Positions 1 to 6,824 of a stretch of 22,043 nt of DNA are shown here, one piece after another. This DNA comes from Candidatus Parcubacteria bacterium (GTDB taxonomy: Bacteria > Patescibacteriota > Patescibacteriia > CAIXNZ01): the NCBI GenBank assembly GCA_026395675.1, contig JAPLYF010000077.1, forward strand, positions 1-22,043, read 5' to 3'. How positions within the stretch are numbered: the stretch's first letter is position 1; each line of letters opens with the position of its first letter. The notes below the pieces were generated by a model. It was not told the origin of the DNA, made no database searches, and worked only from the letters and a program-made list of their open reading frames with translations. The translations under genes were made by a program, and so were the position numbers.

Positions 1-1
1 G

Positions 2-133
2 GTTTTTTTAATGATTATTAAATTTGAAAATCCTAAAAAAGGCAGTTTTGCCTCAGTCAGTACTGCGCCCCTTTTTAGCCGTCTCAGTAAATTTATTTTG
101 GATTATTATCATGTGGTGCCGGATAAGCTGTGA
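2..133 (+). CDS. Penicillin-binding protein (FtsI/PBP2-type), C-terminal end only
   Basis: The reading frame is open from the window edge to a TGA at 131-133 and gives 43 residues. The segment FENPKKGSF followed by TAPLFSRLSKFIL resembles the end of class B penicillin-binding transpeptidases, where a short strand with a Pro-Lys-Gly turn is followed by an Ala-Pro-x-Phe helix. Such enzymes cross-link septal or lateral peptidoglycan outside the membrane. The catalytic Ser-x-x-Lys and Lys-Thr-Gly motifs would lie upstream of the window, so the assignment rests on the tail pattern and on the next gene being murF, a common order in division and cell-wall clusters. It ends 67 bp before murF. Confidence 0.6.
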   Translation, partial: VFLMIIKFENPKKGSFASVSTAPLFSRLSKFILDYYHVVPDKL

Positions 134-200
134 AAATTAAAAATTTAAAATTAAAAGTTAAAAATTGTGAAATTTATTAAAAACTGCTAAGTTAAAACAT

Positions 201-1553
201 ATGTTAATATTCATCCAAAACATTTTAGCATTTTTTGCTAAAAAAATTATAAAAAAATATAAGCCGGAAATTATTGGCATTACTGGCAGCTTAGGTAAAA
301 CCTCGGCTGCTAATGCTATTTTTGCTGTTTTGTCTGCTCAATATAATGTGAGGCAGAATATGAAGAATTATAATAATGAAATCGGTTTGCCTTTGACTGT
401 GATTAATAGGCCTAGCGGAGGAAAATCTCCCTGGAAATGGCTGAAAGTTTTTAAAAAAGCATTAAGCTTAATAATTTTTAAGGCCAGGGATTACCCTGAA
501 ATTTTAGTTTTGGAAATGGGGGCTGACATTAAAGGCGATATTGATTATTTAATTAATATTGCCCAGCCAACTATAGGCGTTTTAACAGCCATCAGCGAAA
601 CACATTTAAAGCCGACTAATCCCAAAGCAAAAAGCGACGAGGTCTGGTTTAAAGATATTAAAGGCGTTTTAAGAGAAAAAGAAAAAATAGTCACCAGATT
701 ACCAAAAGACGGTTATGCTATTTTAAATTTTGATGATGAAAATGTAATGAGCGTGAAAGATAGGATTAAGACCAAAATAATTACTTATGGCTTTAACGAA
801 GGCGCCAATGTCAGAGCCAGTGAGCTTTTACTCTCGGGCTTGGAAGAAGAATTTTGTGAAACCCAATCACAATGGGATTGCAAAACCTGGGGTACAAATT
901 TTAAGGTTTCTTATAATGGCGCAAATGTACCAATTTTTTTGCCTCATTGTTTTGGCCAGCAACAGATTTATGCTGCTTTGGCCGGCATTGCAGTCGGCTT
1001 GGCCAAAGGTCTTAATCTAGTTAGCATTGCCGATGCATTGCGCCAGTATAAGCCGGCCAAAGGACGAATGAATTTAATTGCCGGCATTAAGCATACTTTA
1101 ATTATTGATGATACTTATAATTCGCCGGCTGCCAAAGCAGCGATTGCGGCTTTAGAAGTAATCAAAATAATAAATTTGCCTGAGGGCAAGAGAAAAATAG
1201 CAGTTTTGGGTGATATGCTAGAATTGGGTGAAAGATCAGGAGCTGCTCACCGGGAAGTCGGGCTGAAAGTTGCGGAGTTGGGCTTGGATAATTTAGTCAC
1301 AGTTGGCCAGGAATCACTGGCCACTGCTGAAGCTGCCAAAGAAGCTGGTTTGCGCGATTCTCAGGTGGCCAGTTTTGATGATTCAGACAAAGCAGGCATT
1401 TTTGTGCAGAATTTAATCCAGCCAGGCGATTTAATTTTAGTCAAAGGTTCGCAAGGCATGAGAATGGAAAAAATTGTCAAGGAAATCATGGCTGAACCGC
1501 AAAAGGCCAAGGAACTTTTGGTCAGGCAGACAGAGGGATGGGAAAATCGGTAA
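201..1553 (+). CDS. murF: MurF-type Mur ligase (UDP-MurNAc-tripeptide:D-Ala-D-Ala ligase) lacking the N-terminal domain
   Basis: Cytoplasmic ATP-dependent ligase that adds D-Ala-D-Ala to the UDP-MurNAc tripeptide, the last soluble step of peptidoglycan precursor synthesis. Visible motifs: P-loop GITGSLGKTS at residues 26-35, NYNNEIGLPL at 56-65, LEMGADIKGDI at 104-114, ETHL at 133-136, KGRM at 287-290, DDTYNSP at 303-309 and GDMLELG at 337-343. These match the central ATPase and C-terminal ligase domains of MurF. The usual first domain of about 80-90 residues, which binds the UDP-sugar, is absent: the P-loop begins only 25 residues from the start, after a hydrophobic, lysine-rich stretch. Total length (450 residues) is still normal because the central and C-terminal parts are long. 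No SD precedes the ATG. The stop overlaps the left arm of the inverted repeat starting at 1553. A MurF-like ligase of other specificity cannot be excluded. Confidence 0.85.
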   Translation: MLIFIQNILAFFAKKIIKKYKPEIIGITGSLGKTSAANAIFAVLSAQYNVRQNMKNYNNEIGLPLTVINRPSGGKSPWKWLKVFKKALSLIIFKARDYPEILVLEMGADIKGDIDYLINIAQPTIGVLTAISETHLKPTNPKAKSDEVWFKDIKGVLREKEKIVTRLPKDGYAILNFDDENVMSVKDRIKTKIITYGFNEGANVRASELLLSGLEEEFCETQSQWDCKTWGTNFKVSYNGANVPIFLPHCFGQQQIYAALAGIAVGLAKGLNLVSIADALRQYKPAKGRMNLIAGIKHTLIIDDTYNSPAAKAAIAALEVIKIINLPEGKRKIAVLGDMLELGERSGAAHREVGLKVAELGLDNLVTVGQESLATAEAAKEAGLRDSQVASFDDSDKAGIFVQNLIQPGDLILVKGSQGMRMEKIVKEIMAEPQKAKELLVRQTEGWENR

Positions 1554-1645
1554 AAATCCGCTCTGTCATCCTGTACAAAGCGAAGGATCTATTACACAGA
1601 AGTAATGGATTCCTCATTTATATTCGGAATGACAGAGCGGATTTT
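1553..1645. repeat. 93-bp hairpin element with 17-bp perfect inverted ends (MITE-like)
   Basis: The arms AAAATCCGCTCTGTCAT (1553-1569) and its exact reverse complement (1629-1645) enclose a second, imperfect inverted repeat around ATTAC/GTAAT. The left arm starts on the last base of the murF stop and the right arm ends one base before the tRNA. Arms ending in GTCAT/ATGAC are shared with the inner part of the element at 21243-21352. No obvious target duplication was found. Confidence 0.8.
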
Positions 1646-1646
1646 A

Positions 1647-1718
1647 GGCCCCTTCGTCTAATGGTTAGGACATCAGGTTCTCAACTTGGGAATACGGGTT
1701 CGATTCCCGTAGGGGCTA
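1647..1718 (+). tRNA. tRNA-Glu (anticodon CTC)
   Basis: The cloverleaf can be folded by eye. The acceptor arm GGCCCCT pairs with AGGGGCT with a G-U at the first pair. The D arm is GTC...GAC with loop TAATGGTTAG. The anticodon stem TCAGG/CTTGG holds the loop TTCTCAA with CTC at 1680-1682. The T arm is ACGGG-TTCGATT-CCCGT. Discriminator base A is at 1718 and CCA is not encoded. The sequence closely follows bacterial tRNA-Glu. It sits between two sets of hairpin repeats. Confidence 0.93.
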
Positions 1719-1737
1719 TTAATAAATTTATGGGTTC

Positions 1738-1789
1738 GCCCCGAACTACGTAGAGTTCGGGGCGGCCTGCACCCGACGTGGTGCAGGCC
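1738..1789. repeat. Two perfect hairpins back to back
   Basis: GCCCCGAACT (1738-1747) pairs with AGTTCGGGGC (1754-1763) across a 6-base loop. Directly after it, GGCCTGCACC (1764-1773) pairs with GGTGCAGGCC (1780-1789), also across 6 bases. The stems are GC-rich in an AT-rich genome. No T-run follows, so this is not a classic terminator of the tRNA. It is more likely a palindromic repeat pair or an RNA processing structure. Confidence 0.8.
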
Positions 1790-1906
1790 GATTCCCCTTG
1801 GTGGTATTACAAAAGTTATGCACAGGCATGGCTTTTTTTAATTAAATTTTAGCTGAAAAAGGATTATAATTAAGTAAAGAGTCAGTTGGCTCTGCTATCA
1901 AAACAA

Positions 1907-1932
1907 CCCTCCTTCGCTAAAGCTACGGAGGG
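1907..1932 (+). repeat. Conserved-loop palindrome, copy 1 (leader of the 47-residue gene)
   Basis: Stem CCCTCC/GGAGGG closes the loop TTCGCTAAAGCTAC. The same loop with different but still complementary stems occurs at 9660, 12872 and 21208, with more diverged loops at 10720 and 15793. Here the hairpin sits 18 bases upstream of the ATG at 1951 and just before its G-rich ribosome binding site. A weaker hairpin, GAGTCAGTTGGCTC, lies further upstream at 1879-1892. Confidence 0.75.
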
Positions 1933-1950
1933 TAAAAGGGGGTGGACAAC

Positions 1951-2094
1951 ATGGTTGTCTGGAGAAAATGTCCGCAATGCGGAAACTATTACCCGGGCGA
2001 CATCCAAGGAGGCAAATGTAGCTGTGGCTGCAATTTCGGCAACGGCTTTAAACCCCTGAAATTCATTTTTTCTCTTTTTTATGGGATACCTTAA
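1951..2094 (+). CDS. 47-residue zinc-ribbon microprotein
   Basis: Short gene with the sequence start MVVWRKCPQCGNYYPGD. It holds a Cys-Pro-x-Cys-Gly knuckle at residues 7-11 and a second cysteine cluster Cys-Ser-Cys-Gly-Cys at 23-27, enough to bind one zinc ion as a small zinc ribbon. The C-terminus is hydrophobic (FIFSLFYGIP). The start is supported by the strong G-rich site GGGGGTGG five bases upstream, which the housekeeping genes of this window lack. The stop lies inside the loop of a strong terminator. A possible -10 (TATAAT, 1865-1870) lies upstream without a good -35. Function is unknown; I do not recognise the family. Promoter-like signal, SD and terminator argue that it is expressed. 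The alternative is a structured RNA with a chance reading frame, but the paired cysteines speak against that. Confidence 0.6.
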   Translation: MVVWRKCPQCGNYYPGDIQGGKCSCGCNFGNGFKPLKFIFSLFYGIP

Positions 2095-2115
2095 TCGGTA
2101 TCCCTCTCTTTTTTT
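2083..2115 (+). terminator. Rho-independent terminator of the 47-residue gene
   Basis: Perfect 8-bp stem GGGATACC (2083-2090) with GGTATCCC (2097-2104), a 6-base loop, then TCTCTTTTTTT. The stop codon of the microprotein (2092-2094) is in the loop. Confidence 0.9.
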
Positions 2116-2141
2116 AGTATGTTGTTTGAAAATGACGCACC

Positions 2142-2170
2142 TTGACGGATTAAATTCAGGTTGTTATAAT
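2142..2170 (+). promoter_or_regulatory. Sigma-70-type promoter of the exporter block
   Basis: TTGACG at 2142-2147 and TATAAT at 2165-2170 with an ideal 17-base spacer. It lies 100 bp before the first ABC gene, and no other equally good promoter was seen before 9399, so it may drive the whole block. Confidence 0.8.
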
Positions 2171-2175
2171 TAAAA

Positions 2176-2198
2176 TATGAAAAATCATACTTTTCATA
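2176..2198. promoter_or_regulatory. Candidate operator: 8-bp perfect dyad at the transcription start
   Basis: TATGAAAA (2176-2183), 7 bases, TTTTCATA (2191-2198). It starts 5 bases after the -10 box, so it covers the expected start site, where a bound repressor would block initiation. The AbrB-type protein encoded at 3832 in the same block is one candidate binder. This is inference. Confidence 0.55.
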
Positions 2199-2269
2199 AT
2201 TAGCCATACGCTTGAGGAATCTAAGAGATTATTAGTAGCCGATAAAAATAATTTAAGTTTTAATACGAT

Positions 2270-3055
2270 ATGATCAAAGTAAATAATCTAACCAAAAAAT
2301 TTCATAATTTTGTGGCCGTTGATAATATCTCTTTCAGTGTTAATGACGGAGAGATTTTTGCGTTTCTAGGCCCAAATGGTGCTGGCAAATCAACGACCAT
2401 AAAGATGTTAACAACCTTGCTTTCTCCGACTAATGGCGAGGTAATTATAAATGGGCATGATCCTGTGCGTGAGCCAGATATAGTGCGGCGTACATTTGGC
2501 ATTGTCTTCCAAGACCCAAGTTTGGACGATGAATTGACTGCTTGGGAAAATATAGAATTACACGGAGTACTTTACGATGTGCCGGATAAATTGCGTAAAG
2601 AAAGGGCTGAACAATTGCTAAAGTATGTTGATCTTTGGGATCGCAAAGATAGCTTGGTCAAGGAATTTTCCGGTGGCATGAAACGCAGGTTGGAAATCGC
2701 TCGTGGCCTTTTGCATCATCCCAAAATTATATTTCTGGATGAACCGACTCTTGGCCTTGATCCTCAGACCAGAAATCACATGTGGACATATTTGAAAGAA
2801 TTGAACAAAAACGAAAGTACGACAATTTTTTTTACCACTCACTATATGGAGGAAGCAGAACGTATTGCCCAGAGAATCGCTATTATTGATCACGGAAAAA
2901 TTATAGCTTCAGGAACTTCGGAAGAACTAAAGAGTCAAACCAATACTAATTCGCTAGAAGAAGCTTTCCTGGCTTTAACAGGGAAAAACATTCGTGAGGA
3001 GTCAGCCAGTTCTACGGATCGCATGCGAACGGCGCGCCATAGGTGGCGAAGATAA
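2270..3055 (+). CDS. ABC transporter ATP-binding protein, DrrA type
   Basis: Nucleotide-binding subunit of an ABC-2 exporter; hydrolyses ATP on the cytoplasmic face. Walker A GPNGAGKST at residues 34-42, Q-loop Gln81, signature SGGMK at 134-138, Walker B IIFLDEPT at 153-160 and switch histidine His191 are all present. The basic tail, with TDRMRTARHR near the end, resembles the daunorubicin-resistance DrrA family. Length 261 is a little shorter than typical for that family. The stop is followed 12 bp later by its membrane partner. No SD is visible. It probably exports a lipid, peptide or antibiotic-like compound; the substrate cannot be read from the sequence. Confidence 0.92.
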   Translation: MIKVNNLTKKFHNFVAVDNISFSVNDGEIFAFLGPNGAGKSTTIKMLTTLLSPTNGEVIINGHDPVREPDIVRRTFGIVFQDPSLDDELTAWENIELHGVLYDVPDKLRKERAEQLLKYVDLWDRKDSLVKEFSGGMKRRLEIARGLLHHPKIIFLDEPTLGLDPQTRNHMWTYLKELNKNESTTIFFTTHYMEEAERIAQRIAIIDHGKIIASGTSEELKSQTNTNSLEEAFLALTGKNIREESASSTDRMRTARHRWRR

Positions 3056-3067
3056 TTTCTTAATTAT

Positions 3068-3814
3068 ATGAAAAAGATATATTTTCTTTGGTTGCGACAA
3101 ATTAAAAGGTATCTGCGCTCCAGATCGCGCATTATCGGCTCACTAGGACAGCCGCTTCTTTTTCTGCTGGCCTTGGGCTATGGCTTTGGTTCTGTTTTTC
3201 AAAAGGCGGGCGAGGGTAATTATCTCAATTTTTTAGCCCCCGGCATTATTGGAATGAGTATTATTTTCACTGCTATTTTTTCGGGCATAGAAATAATTTG
3301 GGATCGTCAATTTGGCTTTCTTAAAGAAATGATGGTTGCGCCAATGTCTCGTATCAGCATTATGATTGGCAGGACTTTGGGTGGTGCGACCGTGGCCACA
3401 GCGCAGGGCCTTATTGTTCTTTTGATTTCTCTGCTTTTCGGTTTTCATCCTTACAATTGGGCTCTAATTATAGCAGCAGTGCCCATAATGTTTATAGTCG
3501 CGCTTCTTTTTACGGCGCTCGGCACTATGATAGCGTCACTCCTTGATGATATGCAGGGATTTCAGCTCATTATGAATTTTCTAGTTATGCCGCTATTTTT
3601 TCTTTCTGGCGCTCTGTTCCCACTGCAGGGATTGCCAAAAGCGCTCTCAATTATTGCTCAATTAGATCCGCTTTCATATGGGATTGATGCTTTACGCGAT
3701 CTACTCATTGGCATAAGCTATTATGGTCTAGGCCTGGATATTTTAATTCTTAGCACAGTAACGCTGGTATTTTTATTTTTAGGCAGTTACTTTTTTAAAA
3801 AGATTCAAATTTAA
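3068..3814 (+). CDS. ABC-2 type permease, DrrB type
   Basis: Membrane partner of the upstream ATPase. 248 residues with a cytoplasmic basic N-terminus (MKKIYFLWLRQIKRYLRSRS) and about six hydrophobic segments. The sequence LKEMMVAPMSR at about residue 90 is the typical short loop of ABC-2 permeases, and a segment near MPLFFLSGALFPLQGLP marks the conserved re-entrant region seen in DrrB/NodJ-type proteins. It lies 12 bp after the ATPase gene in the same direction, so the two are almost certainly co-translated as one exporter. Confidence 0.9.
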   Translation: MKKIYFLWLRQIKRYLRSRSRIIGSLGQPLLFLLALGYGFGSVFQKAGEGNYLNFLAPGIIGMSIIFTAIFSGIEIIWDRQFGFLKEMMVAPMSRISIMIGRTLGGATVATAQGLIVLLISLLFGFHPYNWALIIAAVPIMFIVALLFTALGTMIASLLDDMQGFQLIMNFLVMPLFFLSGALFPLQGLPKALSIIAQLDPLSYGIDALRDLLIGISYYGLGLDILILSTVTLVFLFLGSYFFKKIQI

Positions 3815-3831
3815 AATTATTTATTAAATTT

Positions 3832-4068
3832 ATGGCTCAGAAAAATGTAAGCAGCTTAAAAAATTATGGCTCCACAACTGTTGGTGAGAGAGGACAGGTT
3901 GTCATACCCAAAGAAATCAGAAAAGAGATGAAAATCAGGGCAGGCGACAAGTTTTTTGTTTTCTCGCGGCTTAATAAAGTCATTGTCTTTTTAAAAGCCG
4001 AAAATTTTGATACAATTATAAGTGAAATGACTAAAACACTAGAAAACTTGAAAAGAGTAAAAAAATAA
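3832..4068 (+). CDS. AbrB/SpoVT-type DNA-binding protein
   Basis: 78 residues. GSTTVGERGQVVIPKEIRKEMKI (written here only to show the pattern; residues about 13-35) is the swapped-hairpin beta-barrel signature with the GQVVIPKEIR core, followed by GDKFFVF. Proteins of this fold dimerise and bind DNA as transition-state regulators or as antitoxins. No toxin gene lies next to it: it sits 17 bp after the DrrB-type gene and 4 bp before the adaptor gene. A role as autoregulator of this transport block, perhaps through the dyad at 2176, is the simplest reading. The lysine-rich C-terminus may add nonspecific DNA contacts. Confidence 0.85.
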   Translation: MAQKNVSSLKNYGSTTVGERGQVVIPKEIRKEMKIRAGDKFFVFSRLNKVIVFLKAENFDTIISEMTKTLENLKRVKK

Positions 4069-4072
4069 CTTT

Positions 4073-5920
4073 ATGTTGAATTTACAATGGATAACAAATC
4101 CTCTTAAAAAATTACTGAAGAGAAAAAGTTTTTGGGTTATTTTGGCAGTTATTATTATTGCCGTGCTTATTTTAATGAACATGACTGGCAGTAAAAAAAT
4201 CCAGTATGTTACTGATAAGGTTAAAAAAGGAAAATTAACCCAGACTGTTTCAGAGACCGGCACAATTGAATCTGCTTCAGCCATTGATTTGAATTTTAAA
4301 AATCCAGGCACGCTGGCAGAATTAGATGTGAAAGAAGGAGCTGAAGTTAAAGCCAAAGATGTTTTAGCCAGATTAGATGCTGGCAGTCTGGAGATCCAAG
4401 TTAAGCAGGCTCAAGCTAATGTGGATATTGCGGCGGCAAGTTTAAATCGTCTATTGGCCGGTTCCAGCAAAGAAGATATTAAGGTTTCGCAAGAAAGCGT
4501 TAATAATGCAAGAATTGCTTATGATAATGCGACCAATGATTATGATAACCTAAGAGTGAAATTAGAAGCTGACCTTAATACTTATCAGGCCAATGTCAGT
4601 GCTAGTCAAACTGCCTTAGATAATGCAAAAAATACTTATGCCAAAAGCCGGGCTGATGCCAGACAGACCTTGCTAACCTCAATCCGCAGCAAGGCAGATG
4701 CGGCCAATACTTCTTTAGATTTTATTAATTATCAATTTACTAATAAAGGAAATGTGGCTGATGAGCAGTCAAAAAATAATACCTGGTATTATTATGAATT
4801 TGCCAGGGATAAACAAACGAGCTTAAAAAATTTATTGAATAAATCAGACCAAGCAATGAGCGACGATGATGTTAACCAGGCTGTCAGTCTTTCCATTGGA
4901 ATGTTTGAGGATATTAATACCAGCTTAAACAGTTTATTTAATACCATTGTCTCAACAGTTGTGGACAGCCGTTATTCGCAAACTTTAATTGATAATGCCA
5001 AAGCTTTAGTAAAAGCCGAGCAAACAAATGCCAGCGCAAATCTGGCAGCTCTGCAAGCTGCTGATCAATCATATAAAACAGCCCAATTGGCTTATACCAG
5101 CGCAGTTGATTCTGCCAGTGCGACATTAGCCAATAATCAAAATACTTTAAATTCTGCCTCGGCTAATAAAGATGTGCAAATCCAGCAAGTCAAAGCCAGT
5201 GTTGATAGCGCTTTGGGAGCATATAATTTAGCCCAAGCCCAGCTTGATCTCAAAAAAGCCCCTGCTCGAACCGTTGATCTTAATTATTATCAGGCCCAGG
5301 TTAATCAAGCCAAAGCGGCAAAAGATTTGGCTTTGAACAATTTAAAAGATTATACGATTTATGCGCCGACTGACGGCATTATTACTTTTATTAATTATAA
5401 AATCGGCGAACAGATTAGTTTTGGCGGCACAAGCAACAGTACAATTTCCAAGCCAGCGATTTCCATGCTAGGCCTTAATGATTTTCAAATCAAAGTTGAT
5501 GTGCCAGAATCTGATATTGTTAAAGTCAAAGTGAGTAACCCGGTAAAAATCACTTTGGATGCTTATGGCAGCGGGATTGAATTTACGGGCAAGGTGATTT
5601 ATATTGATGTGGCCGAGACAGTGATTTCTGATGTGGTTTATTACAAAGTGACAGTGGCTCTGGACAAAACTGATTTGGAAATTAAATCTGGCATGACTGC
5701 TAATGTTGATATTCAAACCGCCCAAAAAGATGATGTTTTATATGTTCCGAATCGGGCGATTAAAGAAACAGAGACAGGCCAGAAATACGTGGAGATTTTG
5801 AAATTTGGCAGTCCTGTAAAAGTGAATATAAGCGTGGGCTTAAAAGGCGATCAGGGGACTGAAGTGCAAAGCGGTTTAAATGAGGGGCAGGAAATAATAA
5901 TTTATAGCAAGCAGCAATAA
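4073..5920 (+). CDS. HlyD/MacA-type adaptor (membrane fusion protein) with a very long helical hairpin
   Basis: 615 residues, clearly longer than MacA (about 370). An N-terminal basic stretch and one membrane anchor (WVILAVIIIAVLILMN, about residues 21-36) place the rest outside the cytoplasm. The two halves of the lipoyl-like domain are seen at about 80-105 (PGTLAELDVKEGAEV) and 425-445 (YAPTDGIITFINYKIGEQIS). Between them are about 300 residues rich in Ala, Asn, Gln and Asp, predicted mainly alpha-helical: the coiled-coil hairpin, here greatly extended. Beta-barrel and membrane-proximal parts follow, with the hallmark SGMTANVDI near 545 and VPNRAI near 560. It acts with the ATPase and two permeases directly downstream (6-bp gap to the ATPase gene). 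Confidence 0.9.
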   Translation: MLNLQWITNPLKKLLKRKSFWVILAVIIIAVLILMNMTGSKKIQYVTDKVKKGKLTQTVSETGTIESASAIDLNFKNPGTLAELDVKEGAEVKAKDVLARLDAGSLEIQVKQAQANVDIAAASLNRLLAGSSKEDIKVSQESVNNARIAYDNATNDYDNLRVKLEADLNTYQANVSASQTALDNAKNTYAKSRADARQTLLTSIRSKADAANTSLDFINYQFTNKGNVADEQSKNNTWYYYEFARDKQTSLKNLLNKSDQAMSDDDVNQAVSLSIGMFEDINTSLNSLFNTIVSTVVDSRYSQTLIDNAKALVKAEQTNASANLAALQAADQSYKTAQLAYTSAVDSASATLANNQNTLNSASANKDVQIQQVKASVDSALGAYNLAQAQLDLKKAPARTVDLNYYQAQVNQAKAAKDLALNNLKDYTIYAPTDGIITFINYKIGEQISFGGTSNSTISKPAISMLGLNDFQIKVDVPESDIVKVKVSNPVKITLDAYGSGIEFTGKVIYIDVAETVISDVVYYKVTVALDKTDLEIKSGMTANVDIQTAQKDDVLYVPNRAIKETETGQKYVEILKFGSPVKVNISVGLKGDQGTEVQSGLNEGQEIIIYSKQQ

Positions 5921-5926
5921 TCTAAT

Positions 5927-6649
5927 ATGGAAAATTCATTGATAAAATTGATTGATGTCCACAAAGATTATGTTAATGAGGAAGTAGTGACCAAAGTTTT
6001 GCATGGTATAAATCTGGAAATCAATCAGGGTGAATTTGTGGCCATCATGGGCCCTTCGGGTTCAGGCAAATCTACTTTAATGCACATTTTGGGTTTTTTA
6101 GATAAGCTGACTACGGGCAAATATTATTTCAAAAATAAAGATGTCAGTGATTTAAATGAAGACCAATTAGCCGACATTCGTAATTCCGAAGTCGGTTTTG
6201 TTTTTCAGGCTTTTAATCTGCTGGTGCGCACTTCTGTTTTTGACAATGTCAAATTGCCTTTGGTCTACAGCGGAAAAAAGTTTGACAAGGAAAAAGTCAT
6301 CAACGCCATTAAATCAGTCGGGCTTTACCATCGGCTCAATAATTTGTCCAACCAGCTTTCGGGCGGGGAAAAGCAAAGAGTGGCTATTGCCAGAGCTTTA
6401 GTCAATGAACCGTCAATTATTTTTGCTGATGAGCCGACCGGCAACCTGGATAGCAAATCTGGCTTGCAAATCATGAAAATATTGCAAGATTTAAATGACA
6501 GCGGCAAAACCATTGTTTTAGTGACCCATGAAAGCTATACTGCTTCGCATGCTGACAGAATAATTAAGCTGAGAGACGGCGTAATTGTCAGCGATGCAAA
6601 AGTGGAGCAAAGATTACATGCCAAAATGGAAGACGAACTTACTAAATAA
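5927..6649 (+). CDS. ABC transporter ATP-binding protein, MacB/LolD type
   Basis: 240 residues with Walker A GPSGSGKST (42-50), Q-loop Gln94, signature LSGGEKQ (144-150), Walker B IIFADEPTGNLD (164-175) and His201. The SGGEKQRVAIARAL and DEPTGNLDS patterns are typical of the MacB/LolD/FtsE group, whose ATPases work as mechanotransmission motors with FtsX-fold permeases. In MacB proper the ATPase is fused to the permease; here it is a separate chain, as in many Gram-positive and CPR systems. It sits 6 bp after the adaptor and 175 bp before the first permease. Confidence 0.93.
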   Translation: MENSLIKLIDVHKDYVNEEVVTKVLHGINLEINQGEFVAIMGPSGSGKSTLMHILGFLDKLTTGKYYFKNKDVSDLNEDQLADIRNSEVGFVFQAFNLLVRTSVFDNVKLPLVYSGKKFDKEKVINAIKSVGLYHRLNNLSNQLSGGEKQRVAIARALVNEPSIIFADEPTGNLDSKSGLQIMKILQDLNDSGKTIVLVTHESYTASHADRIIKLRDGVIVSDAKVEQRLHAKMEDELTK

Positions 6650-6701
6650 TCAAACGAACTTACAAATTTGGATACGAATTTACAAAAGCAAGTTAACTGC
6701 C

Positions 6702-6759
6702 CTGATTTGAGATTATAATTTGATTGACTTTAATCATATCAATTCATGACTCAAATCAG
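6702..6759. repeat. 10-bp inverted repeat in the gap before the permease pair
   Basis: CTGATTTGAG (6702-6711) and CTCAAATCAG (6750-6759) enclose a weaker inner dyad (GATT/AATC). Outside these arms are further related words (TTACAAA on the left, TTTGTA on the right), so the arrangement looks nested. TATAAT-like words lie at 6714 and 6765, but no convincing -35 box was found. It splits an otherwise tightly packed block. Confidence 0.6.
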
Positions 6760-6824
6760 CTTAATATAATTATTTTGTATATTTGTAAAGAGATTTGTAG
6801 TTTTGTTGGGATTAAGTAAAAACA

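Noticed and set aside
1538..1753. 71-codon frame across the hairpin element and tRNA
   Set aside because: It covers the tRNA and both repeat arms; no protein features.
3832..4068. AbrB-type protein as the antitoxin of a toxin-antitoxin pair
   Set aside because: Neighbours on both sides are transporter genes; no PIN-domain or MazF-like gene is present.
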